Source: Campylobacterales bacterium
Lineage (GTDB): Bacteria > Campylobacterota > Campylobacteria > Campylobacterales > JALSKU01
NCBI GenBank assembly: GCA_027023175.1
Contig: JALVWW010000007.1
Span: 1 to 5,324 of the forward strand
Direction of reading: 5' to 3'
Length of the DNA stretch: 5,324 nucleotides
This document shows, in pieces, positions 1-5,324 of this stretch. Position numbers and translations under genes: made by a program. Position 1 is the first letter of the stretch. Each line of letters opens with the position of its first letter. Under the pieces are notes generated by a model, which saw only the letters and a program-made list of their open reading frames with translations, was not told the origin of the DNA and made no database searches.

Positions 1-54
1 CATTTGCATAGCTCATTTTATAAGAAACTTATAGGAAAAGAGTAAGTTTTTCTA

Positions 55-113
55 AGTTTGTGCCATCTTAATTGATACCTCCTTAATTAAAAAAGATGGC
101 ACAAACTATTTTT
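55..113 (+). terminator. Long hairpin followed by a short T-run, possible terminator
   Basis: Arms 55-69 and 93-107 are a perfect 15-bp inverted repeat. An inner TTAATT/AATTAA pairing (68-73 with 85-90) can extend the stem, leaving a four-A bulge. The plus-strand stem is followed by ATTTTT (108-113), so it could end transcription of a gene lying to the left of the window. The stem is AT-rich and its T-run is short, so termination would be weak. The loop (77-84) reads ACCTCCTT, which is a perfect Shine-Dalgarno sequence on the minus strand; an alternative reading as a minus-strand leader is given in the findings. Confidence 0.4.
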
Positions 114-115
114 GC

Positions 116-389
116 AAACTGACCTTATGCACCTTATACCACTCTTGACAAGTAAAGAAGGTATTAGATGCAAGGCAGATTTTTGAAATCCTAGCCAAAG
201 CTAAGATGAGAAAATCTAACGAAGCCAGATAATGCCTTATTTGTTTGCCCTTTAGGGTGAACATTAAAGCACTCCCTTGCTTCGTTATAAAGTTTCAAAT
301 TACTAAACAAGTAGCTCTTCAACTTTTTGCCTCTGGGTGAAATGCTTTAATGTTCATCAAGAATGGCATAAGGTGTGTAAGGTCAGTTT
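116..389. repeat. Approximately 274-bp structured element with 31-bp terminal inverted repeats
   Basis: The ends 116-146 and 359-389 are inverted repeats matching at 27 of 31 positions (AAACTGACCTTA... against the reverse complement of ...TAAGGTCAGTTT). Inside are a hairpin at 177-217 (AGATTTT/AAAATCT, then 188-195 with 200-207 around a CAAA loop), a perfect 9-bp pair 217-225/279-287 (TAACGAAGC/GCTTCGTTA), a perfect 14-bp pair 258-271/343-356 (TGAACATTAAAGCA and its complement), and a short hairpin at CCCTTTAGGG (248-257). The 9-bp and 14-bp pairs interleave, so they would form a pseudoknot if both formed in RNA. No transposase is encoded and I see no clear target-site duplication. The best reading is a MITE-like element or other dispersed repeat; a structured noncoding RNA is the alternative. 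It fills most of the gene-free stretch before fdhD. Confidence 0.6.
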
Positions 390-395
390 ATTATA

Positions 396-418
396 AAATA
401 TGCTAAAATAGCATATTT
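396..418. promoter_or_regulatory. Perfect 10-bp palindrome, candidate operator at the operon promoter
   Basis: AAATATGCTA (396-405), spacer AAA, TAGCATATTT (409-418): perfect arms with a 3-nt centre, as expected for a dimeric repressor site. It lies 69 nt upstream of the preferred fdhD ATG and overlaps AT-rich -10-like hexamers (TATAAA at 392-397, TAAAAT at 404-409). No good -35 box is visible, which is common in Campylobacterota. The ModE-type regulator encoded second in the operon is the obvious candidate ligand, but this is inference, since the site does not match the E. coli ModE box closely. It could also be a small RNA hairpin. Confidence 0.45.
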
Positions 419-487
419 GTAAATTGTCTCAATGCCATAAAAAGTAAGGTGTAAAGGTGGATGGGAGAACAAAGGAGTAAAGAAAGA

Positions 488-1279
488 ATGGAGCCTATTT
501 ATTTAACAGAAGTTACCAAGATAAAAAACGGTAAAAAAATTATAGTTGAAGATACTCTTATCAGGGAGGCAAAGCTTGATATTGTTGTAAATGGTAAAAA
601 GATAACCTCTATGATGGCAGTACCTTTAGATCTAAAAGAGTTGATTATAGGGTATATTATCGGTGAAAAGATAGTAGATAAAGTAGATGATATAAAAGAA
701 ATAATAGTTAAAACAGAAGATGAAAGAAATTATGAGATTTTAATTGATGCAAAAACAAATCAAGCAAATATAGAAAAACTTAATAGCGAGGGTGTTATAG
801 TAAGTGGCTGCGGAAAAGCGCAAAGCTCCCAGATATCTCCAAAAGCAATAAAGGCAAAAACTATAATAACCGACTTTTCTATAAAAGCAGATTTACTTTT
901 TGATGAGATGCAGACTTTTTATGGGCAGTGTCCTTTGTATGAGCAAACAGGCTGTGTCCATACTGCAAAAATTTATATAGATAAAGATACTTATTTTATA
1001 GGAGAAGATATAGCTCAACACAATACTATAGATAAAGCTGTCGGTAAAGCACTTTTGAATGGATATGATATAACGCACTCTTTTTTGATGGTTAGCGGAA
1101 GACTGAGTTCGGAAATGGTGGCAAAAGCTGTTGTGCATCAAGTTCCCATACTTGCATCAAGGACGGCTTCTACTTGTAGAGGTTTGATGATAGCCCAAAC
1201 TTTTGGACTTACATTGATAGGGTTTGTAAGGGGAAAAAGTATGAATATCTATAGAAATCCCGGGAGAGTTGAGATATGA
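488..1279 (+). CDS. fdhD: FdhD, formate dehydrogenase accessory sulfurtransferase
   Basis: FdhD passes sulfur from a cysteine desulfurase to the Mo/W-bisMGD cofactor of formate dehydrogenase in the cytoplasm, a step required for activity. Numbered from the ATG at 488 (263 residues), the family landmarks are the sulfur-carrying loop SGCG (106-109, Cys108), QTGCVHTA (about 153-160), EDIAQHNTIDKAVG (173-186), SGRLSSEM (203-210) and GFVRG (245-249). The E. coli loop has a second cysteine three residues on; here that position is Ala, so only one loop cysteine is present. An in-frame ATG at 461 would add nine residues, but its AAAGGTGG sits almost against the codon. The ATG at 488 has AGGAG at 473-477 with a 10-nt gap and starts where family similarity begins. 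First gene of the operon; its stop overlaps the regulator's start (ATGA). Identity is secure, the start is less so. Confidence 0.95.
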   Translation: MEPIYLTEVTKIKNGKKIIVEDTLIREAKLDIVVNGKKITSMMAVPLDLKELIIGYIIGEKIVDKVDDIKEIIVKTEDERNYEILIDAKTNQANIEKLNSEGVIVSGCGKAQSSQISPKAIKAKTIITDFSIKADLLFDEMQTFYGQCPLYEQTGCVHTAKIYIDKDTYFIGEDIAQHNTIDKAVGKALLNGYDITHSFLMVSGRLSSEMVAKAVVHQVPILASRTASTCRGLMIAQTFGLTLIGFVRGKSMNIYRNPGRVEI

Positions 1280-2001
1280 ATCTGCAAGAAGCTATAAGAA
1301 GTACATTAAATAGTGAGGGTAAACTGACCTGTGCAAGTGCTTATAAAGTTGCAGCCAAGACAAAAGTTCCTGTACCGGAAGTAGGTAAAACTGCCAAAGA
1401 GATGGGCATACGCATAACTGATTGCGGACTTGGACAATTTGGAAAGCTTGAAAAAGGAGAATATTCTAAAGTAGTATATGATAGGTTAAAACCGCATTTG
1501 AATGATGATAATAAAGTGGTTTGCAAGATTGCAAGAGAGGTGGCAAGAGGTGTGGGACTTAAAACAGTCAGAGGAACTTTGGAAGTTAAAAATATAGATG
1601 TTACACATTGTGAGCTCGGCTGTTTTAAGGAAAAAAAGAGAACAAGGCTTTATGTAAAGACAAAAACTTGGATGGAAAATCAGCGAAAAGAGTTACTTTT
1701 TGGAAAAGGAAAAACAGAGATACTTTTAGAGATCCAAAGGACAGGCTCTATTGCAAAAGCGGCAGAAAATTTAGAGATGAATTATAAAAAAGCTTGGTCA
1801 CATATAAATCTTTTACAAAAAAATCTTGATGATGTTTTGGTTATCACTCAAAAAGGCAATAGTGAAAATAGCGGTACAAAACTTACTCCCAAAGCGATGG
1901 AGTATATAACCAAATATAAACAACTCCAAAGAGAGATAGAGGAGTTTGCAAACAAAAGGTTTAAAGAGCTGTTTTTAAAACCAAGAGGAGGTAAGGATTG
2001 A
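1276..2001 (+). CDS. modE: ModE-type transcriptional regulator with a tandem Cys-containing N-terminal module
   Basis: Residues about 138-232 form a ModE-like winged HTH: LLFGKGKTEILLEIQRTGSI, then AAENLEMNYKKAWSHIN and KLTPKAMEYITKYKQL, matching the family pattern around 'TGSISxAAxxxgisYKxAWxxI'. ModE proteins repress molybdate uptake genes and activate some molybdoenzyme or cofactor genes. The Mop/TOBE molybdate-binding domains found C-terminal in E. coli ModE are absent; the protein ends about ten residues after the last helix. Instead the first half is an internal duplication: residues 17-56 (LTC...DCGLGQFG; Cys19, Cys50) and 82-117 (VVC...HCELGCF; Cys83, Cys112, Cys116). SD GGGAG (1262-1266) precedes the ATG by 9 nt, and the start overlaps the fdhD stop by 4 nt. 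A role in regulating this operon by oxyanion supply is inferred. The gene symbol reflects the HTH only. Confidence 0.85.
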   Translation: MNLQEAIRSTLNSEGKLTCASAYKVAAKTKVPVPEVGKTAKEMGIRITDCGLGQFGKLEKGEYSKVVYDRLKPHLNDDNKVVCKIAREVARGVGLKTVRGTLEVKNIDVTHCELGCFKEKKRTRLYVKTKTWMENQRKELLFGKGKTEILLEIQRTGSIAKAAENLEMNYKKAWSHINLLQKNLDDVLVITQKGNSENSGTKLTPKAMEYITKYKQLQREIEEFANKRFKELFLKPRGGKD

Positions 2002-3197
2002 AAAAATTAGGTATTTTAGCTTTTGAAGAAGTTAAAAACTTAGCACTTCAAAATGCAAAAAAAGAGTTATCAAGTGAAGTTGTCTTTTTAAACGACTCTT
2101 TAGGTAGAGTTTTAGCTGAAGATATAAAAGTAAGAAAAAATGTTCCATCATTTAACAATTCAGCACTTGATGGATTTGCTTTTAGGTATGAAGATATAGA
2201 AAATAAACTTAAAGTTGTAGATACCATTTATGCCGGAGATGAACCAAAGCAGATACTTCAAAAAAATGAGTGCTACAAGATAATGACAGGAGCTAAAGTA
2301 CCTAGTGGTGCCGATACTATTGTGGCAATTGAGGATTGTTTGGAGGTAAATGATGAGTATATCAAAGTGCCGACTCATCTAAAAAAAGGAAATGCCCTAA
2401 GACTAAAAGGCGAAGAGTTGAAAGAGGGTGAGTCGCTTTTTAAAAATGGTCAAAAGATAAATTTATCAGTGATCGCACTACTGGCAGCTCAGGGGATACC
2501 GACAGTAAAAGTTTATAAAAAACTTTTCATTGCAGTAGCATCAACCGGCAATGAACTAAAAGAGCCTTGGCAAGAGGCAAGTGAAGATGAGATATATAAT
2601 GCCAACTCATTTGGTATCATAGCTCAGCTAAAAGAGTATGGGTTTGAACCCGATTATGTCGGGGTTATTCCTGATGATTTGGATAAAACGGTTGAATTTA
2701 TTGATAGATTGAAAGATTATGATGTGATTATCACAACAGGCGGTATTAGCATGGGGGATGCCGACTTTTTAGAGGAAGCCTTTTTAAAAAACGGTTTAGT
2801 TGAATTTTTTCACGGAGTCAATGTAAAGCCCGGTCGCCCTACGATGATGGGGCAAATGGGTAAAACTTTCGTGATGGCGATGCCCGGCAATCCTTTGACA
2901 ACAATGTTAAATCTTTTATTGCTTTCTATTCCTGTGCTTTTAAAACTTCAAGGGTATAAAAAATATCAGCTTGAAACCGTAAAAGCTATCAATGTCCAAG
3001 AGTTTAAATTTAAACCAAATAGAGCAAATATAGTGCTTGGATATTATAAAAATGGAGAATTTAAAGTAACAAGAGATAATAAAATAGGTTCAGGAATGCT
3101 TTTGCCTCTTTATGAGAGTAATGCCGTAATGATTACAAAAGAGGGGCAAGGTATGGTGAAAGTGGGGGATGAGGTGGAAGCGGTGCTTCTTAAATGA
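1998..3197 (+). CDS. moeA: MoeA, molybdopterin molybdenumtransferase
   Basis: MoeA inserts molybdate (or tungstate) into adenylylated molybdopterin, completing the Mo/W cofactor in the cytoplasm. The length of 399 residues is normal. Motifs run in family order: NNSALDGFAF (53-62, usually SAMDGYA), IMTGAKVPSGADTIVAIED (95-113), LRLKGEEL (134-141), ASTGNEL (181-187), the catalytic MoCF-domain segment ITTGGISMGDADFLEE (245-260), VKPGRPTMMG (276-285) and AMPGNPLTTML (294-304). The C-terminal beta domain (about 325-399) ends normally. The start is TTG at 1998, overlapping the upstream stop (TTGA), with a strong AGGAGG at 1986-1991 and a 6-nt gap; no better in-frame ATG exists nearby. Its place between a Mo/W regulator and a tungstate transporter fits a dedicated cofactor-insertion role. 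Metal preference cannot be read from the sequence. Confidence 0.96.
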   Translation: MKKLGILAFEEVKNLALQNAKKELSSEVVFLNDSLGRVLAEDIKVRKNVPSFNNSALDGFAFRYEDIENKLKVVDTIYAGDEPKQILQKNECYKIMTGAKVPSGADTIVAIEDCLEVNDEYIKVPTHLKKGNALRLKGEELKEGESLFKNGQKINLSVIALLAAQGIPTVKVYKKLFIAVASTGNELKEPWQEASEDEIYNANSFGIIAQLKEYGFEPDYVGVIPDDLDKTVEFIDRLKDYDVIITTGGISMGDADFLEEAFLKNGLVEFFHGVNVKPGRPTMMGQMGKTFVMAMPGNPLTTMLNLLLLSIPVLLKLQGYKKYQLETVKAINVQEFKFKPNRANIVLGYYKNGEFKVTRDNKIGSGMLLPLYESNAVMITKEGQGMVKVGDEVEAVLLK

Positions 3198-3225
3198 AAA
3201 ATGAAAAATTAAAAATGAAAAATTA
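3192..3225 (+). repeat. A-rich intergenic repeat, copy 1 (two tandem 14-nt units)
   Basis: AAAAATGAAAAATT occurs twice in tandem (3197-3210, 3211-3224). The 20 bases 3192-3211 are identical to 5187-5206 in the next intergenic gap. The repeat starts on the last Lys codon and TGA stop of moeA. It also contains a tiny ORF, ATGA-overlapped with moeA, of 10 codons (3194-3226, MKNEKLKMKN), whose TAA lies on the Shine-Dalgarno of wtpA. The role is unknown: either a dispersed simple repeat or a coupling spacer. Confidence 0.6.
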
Positions 3226-3237
3226 AGGAAAGTGGAA

Positions 3238-4191
3238 ATGAAGAAAATTTTTTTAGTTTTGATGGTTTTAGTTGGGTTTTTGTTTGCTAGAGAGAAGATT
3301 GTAGTGTTTCATGCGGGGAGTTTGTCTGTACCTTTTTCTGAGATGGAGAAAGTTTTTGAAAAGATGTATCCTCAGTATGATATAGTAAGAGAAGCTGCCG
3401 GAAGCAGAGCTTGTGCTAGAAAGATAACAGATGTTCATAAACCCGCAGATGTGATGGCTAGTGCGGCATATAAAGTGATAGACAATCTTTTGATACCGAC
3501 TTATGCAAAGTTTGATATAAGATTTGCAACTAATGAAATGGTGATAGCTTACACATCTCACTCAAAATATGCCAATATGATAAATGAGAAAAATTGGACT
3601 GATATACTTTTGAAAAAAGGTGTCAAGGTAGGTCATTCTAACCCCAATCTTGATCCTTGCGGGTATAGGAGTATTTTGGTAGCCAAACTTGCCGGCATCT
3701 ACTACAATAAGCCAAAATTTTATGATAAACTTTTTGGATATGGGGATAGTTATACAAACGGTGAAGAGGATAAAAGTAAAGTTATAGTAAGACCAAAAGA
3801 GACTGATTTGTTAGGACTCTTGGAGGCTGGGGCTTATGACTATCTTTTTATCTATAAGTCAGTTGCCAAACAGCATGGACTAAAGTATATATCTTTACCG
3901 CCAAAAATAAGTCTAAAAAGCCAAAAATATGCAAAATTTTATAAGCAGGTTTCATTTAAAATAACAGGTAAAAAGCCTGGATCTTGGATAGTAAAAAAGG
4001 GTGCTCCTATGATATATGGTATTACAGTAGTGCAAAATGCAGATGAAAATTTGCCAAGAAACAAGGAGGGTGCAGTAAAATTTGTAAAATTTGTTATATC
4101 TCCTAAAGGACAAGAGATAATGAAAAAAAATGGACAAGGTGTTATAAATCCACCTGTAATAACCGGTGATGCGAGCATACTAGGTCAATAA
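3238..4191 (+). CDS. wtpA: WtpA, tungstate/molybdate ABC transporter substrate-binding protein
   Basis: Periplasmic oxyanion-binding protein of the archaeal-type WtpA/ModA family. Numbered from the ATG at 3238 (317 residues): a signal peptide, MKK plus a hydrophobic core, with likely cleavage after Ala17 (FLFA/REK) and no lipobox Cys; then VVFHAGSLSVPF (22-33), AAGSRA (53-58), FATNEMVIAYT (96-106), SNPNLDPCGYRS (134-145), VIVRPKETDLLGLLEAG (182-198) and DYLFIYKSVAKQHGL (201-215). In crystallised WtpA/ModA relatives the oxyanion is held octahedrally with two carboxylates. Asp139 of DPCGYR is the likely first ligand; the second is Glu188 or Glu196, which I cannot assign without an alignment. 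GTG at 3232 would add two residues, but AAGGA (3225-3229) is well placed (8 nt) for the ATG at 3238. The stop overlaps the ATPase start (TAATG). Whether W, Mo or both are carried is not decided by the sequence. Confidence 0.93.
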   Translation: MKKIFLVLMVLVGFLFAREKIVVFHAGSLSVPFSEMEKVFEKMYPQYDIVREAAGSRACARKITDVHKPADVMASAAYKVIDNLLIPTYAKFDIRFATNEMVIAYTSHSKYANMINEKNWTDILLKKGVKVGHSNPNLDPCGYRSILVAKLAGIYYNKPKFYDKLFGYGDSYTNGEEDKSKVIVRPKETDLLGLLEAGAYDYLFIYKSVAKQHGLKYISLPPKISLKSQKYAKFYKQVSFKITGKKPGSWIVKKGAPMIYGITVVQNADENLPRNKEGAVKFVKFVISPKGQEIMKKNGQGVINPPVITGDASILGQ

Positions 4192-5192
4192 TGCTTGAAG
4201 TAAAAGATCTGTTTGTAAAAAAGGGGAGTTTTGCTTTGGATAAACTCTCCTTTGTAGTTGAAAAAAATTCCTATTTTGTTATCCTTGGAAAAACAGGAAG
4301 TGGAAAAACGATGTTACTTGAAAGTGTAGCAGGACTTTTAAGTGGTATAAAAGGTCATATCTTTTTAGATGGCAAAGAGATAACTTATCTATCTCCTGAA
4401 GAGAGGGATTTTGGCTTTGTGTATCAAGATTTTATGCTCTTTTCCAATATGAGTGTAAAAGAGAATATTACTTATAGTGCAAGATATAAAGAGATAGAAG
4501 ATAAAGAACAATTATTAGAGGATTTGAGCGAATTTTTACATATAAAGCATTTGCTTGATAGAGATATAACTCATCTAAGTGGCGGTGAAAAACAAAGAGT
4601 AGCATTAGCTAGAGCAATATACTCAAAACCGAAACTTTTGCTGCTTGATGAACCTTTGAGTGCAGTTGATCCTACACTTAGAAGTGTTATTATGAAACTT
4701 CTAAAGAGTATTATCAAAAGATACAACACCACCATCATACATGTAACTCACAATTTTAAAGAAGCTTCATTTTTAGCAGACAGAATTGCTGTGATGCTTG
4801 ATGGAAAGATTTTGCAAATCGGCAGAGCAAATGATGTTTTAAATAGACCTTCAAGCATAGAGGTTGCAAAATTTTTAGGTTTCAAAAATATTTTTAAAGG
4901 CTCTTTTTTTAATTTTAGTGGAGAAAAAAGAGAGAAATATTTTTCAGTAGATCCAAACAGGATACTCTTCTCTTACACAAAAAACGACAAAGAATTTTGT
5001 GATGAGTGCAAGATAGAGACTGTTTTGGACATTACAGATCATTATAAAGTCTTTGCTAAAGTTAAAAAAAGAGTAGTCTTTGCTAAAATTCCTAAAAATA
5101 TGTTTGATAAGCTTGAGCTTAAAGAGGGAAAAAGCTGTCTTATGTGTATAGATAGTAAAGATATTGAAGAGATAAAGGGGAATGAAAAATGA
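4191..5192 (+). CDS. wtpC: Tungstate/molybdate ABC transporter ATP-binding protein (WtpC/ModC type)
   Basis: Cytoplasmic ATPase driving oxyanion import through the permease encoded next. All nucleotide-binding motifs are intact: Walker A GKTGSGKT (33-40), Q-loop Gln79 in YQDFMLF, signature LSGGEKQR (129-136), Walker B LLLLDEP (149-155, catalytic Glu154), D-loop SAVD (157-160) and switch His187 in HVTH. At 333 residues it has a normal ModC/PotA-like length, and residues about 233-328 form a TOBE-like C-terminal domain. That domain is unusual in carrying two CxxC motifs, Cys270/Cys273 and Cys316/Cys319. The start overlaps the wtpA stop by one base, and the upstream SD is weak (AGGT, 4182-4185), so translation is probably coupled. 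Substrate is inferred from the adjacent wtpA; on its own motifs it could serve other oxyanions or polyamines. Confidence 0.88.
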   Translation: MLEVKDLFVKKGSFALDKLSFVVEKNSYFVILGKTGSGKTMLLESVAGLLSGIKGHIFLDGKEITYLSPEERDFGFVYQDFMLFSNMSVKENITYSARYKEIEDKEQLLEDLSEFLHIKHLLDRDITHLSGGEKQRVALARAIYSKPKLLLLDEPLSAVDPTLRSVIMKLLKSIIKRYNTTIIHVTHNFKEASFLADRIAVMLDGKILQIGRANDVLNRPSSIEVAKFLGFKNIFKGSFFNFSGEKREKYFSVDPNRILFSYTKNDKEFCDECKIETVLDITDHYKVFAKVKKRVVFAKIPKNMFDKLELKEGKSCLMCIDSKDIEEIKGNEK

Positions 5193-5206
5193 AAAATGAA
5201 AAATTA
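5187..5206 (+). repeat. A-rich intergenic repeat, copy 2
   Basis: These 20 bases are identical to 3192-3211 and, as there, begin on the final Lys codon and TGA stop of the upstream gene. An ATGA-overlapped mini-ORF of 12 codons (5189-5227, MKNEKLTMKVID) starts inside it and ends with a TGA that overlaps the TTG start of the permease (TTGA), so it would bridge the two genes exactly. No homologue is recognised. Confidence 0.6.
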
Positions 5207-5223
5207 ACGATGAAGGTAATAGA

Positions 5224-5324
5224 TTGAAAAATCAATCAATCACTAATCACGAGTTAAGAGACAAAGGGATGATTGCGATATTTTTGCTGCTTGGGGCGGT
5301 TATTGTACTTTTTTTGGCAATTCC
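5224..5324 (+). CDS. N-terminus of a probable ABC transporter permease (WtpB/ModB type), cut by the window end
   Basis: The reading frame stays open to the window edge. From TTG at 5224 it gives a short hydrophilic lead of about 15 residues (KNQSITNHELRDKG), then a strongly hydrophobic segment (MIAIFLLLGAVIVLFLAIP) typical of the first membrane helix of a molybdate/tungstate permease. GAAGG at 5212-5216, 7 nt upstream, supports TTG. ATG at 5269 is in frame and starts right at the helix, but AAAGGG touches it, leaving only AAGAGA (5256-5261) as a weak SD. Position after wtpA and the ATPase is the main reason for the call, since the missing inner-membrane subunit is expected here; no EAA-loop motif is in view. 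Confidence 0.7.
   Translation, partial: MKNQSITNHELRDKGMIAIFLLLGAVIVLFLAI

Noticed and set aside
1..45. Possible C-terminal tail of an upstream plus-strand gene (open in frame 1 to TAA at 43-45)
   Set aside because: Only 14 codons are visible with no recognisable motif; it fits with the hairpin at 55-107 being a terminator but cannot be supported alone.
214..290. Integron attC-like site (ATCTAAC ... GTTATAA with TAACGAAGC/GCTTCGTTA arms)
   Set aside because: The left side fits RYYYAAC, but the right side does not fit GTTRRRY, no extrahelical bases are evident, and there is no cassette or integrase context.
116..460. Possible Moco or tungsten-cofactor riboswitch in the fdhD leader
   Set aside because: The pairing is dominated by long end-to-end inverted repeats typical of a mobile repeat, and I cannot match the known Moco RNA core. 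A covariance-model search would settle it.
893..1141. Minus-strand ORF of 82 codons within fdhD
   Set aside because: It lies wholly inside a well-conserved gene on the other strand and has no recognisable domain; the same applies to minus-strand frames at 1341-1526, 2160-2378, 3268-3561 and 3939-4178.
3197..3224. CRISPR-like tandem repeats
   Set aside because: Units are 14 nt, A-rich and directly adjacent with no spacers; this is a simple intergenic repeat.

Overview
The window is AT-rich bacterial DNA carrying one tightly packed plus-strand operon for molybdenum/tungsten cofactor use. The gene order is fdhD, a ModE-type regulator, moeA, wtpA, a wtpC/modC-type ATPase and the start of a permease gene. 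The protein style (Lys/Ile/Phe/Glu-rich), the codon use and a ModE without a molybdate-binding domain suggest a Campylobacterota (Epsilonproteobacteria) lineage, perhaps a free-living anaerobe or microaerophile with formate dehydrogenase. That assignment is inference, and I cannot name a genus.

Layout: positions 1-460 hold no convincing protein gene. They contain a long-armed hairpin (55-107), an approximately 274-bp element bounded by 31-bp imperfect inverted repeats with several internal inverted repeats (116-389), and a perfect 10+10 bp palindrome just upstream of the operon (396-418). The palindrome is the best operator candidate. The genes then follow with overlaps of 4 nt (fdhD/regulator, ATGA), 4 nt (regulator/moeA, TTGA) and 1 nt (wtpA/ATPase, TAATG). 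The two real intergenic gaps, moeA-wtpA and ATPase-permease, carry the same 20-bp A-rich repeat, in each case beginning at the last Lys codon plus TGA stop.

How the genes work together: WtpA binds tungstate/molybdate outside the membrane, and the permease and ATPase import it. MoeA inserts the metal into molybdopterin. FdhD transfers sulfur to the cofactor of formate dehydrogenase. The regulator probably adjusts expression to oxyanion supply. Together they form a supply line from metal uptake to an active Mo/W formate dehydrogenase, whose structural genes are not in the window. WtpA is clearly of the tungstate/archaeal-type family, which makes a tungsten enzyme plausible but not proven.

The points most worth a second look are the tandem cysteine-containing module at the N-terminus of the regulator, where the family normally has a ModE HTH and, in many bacteria, a C-terminal Mop/TOBE sensor; the two CxxC motifs in the C-terminal domain of the ATPase; the structured element upstream of the operon; and the repeat/mini-ORFs that bridge two gene junctions.
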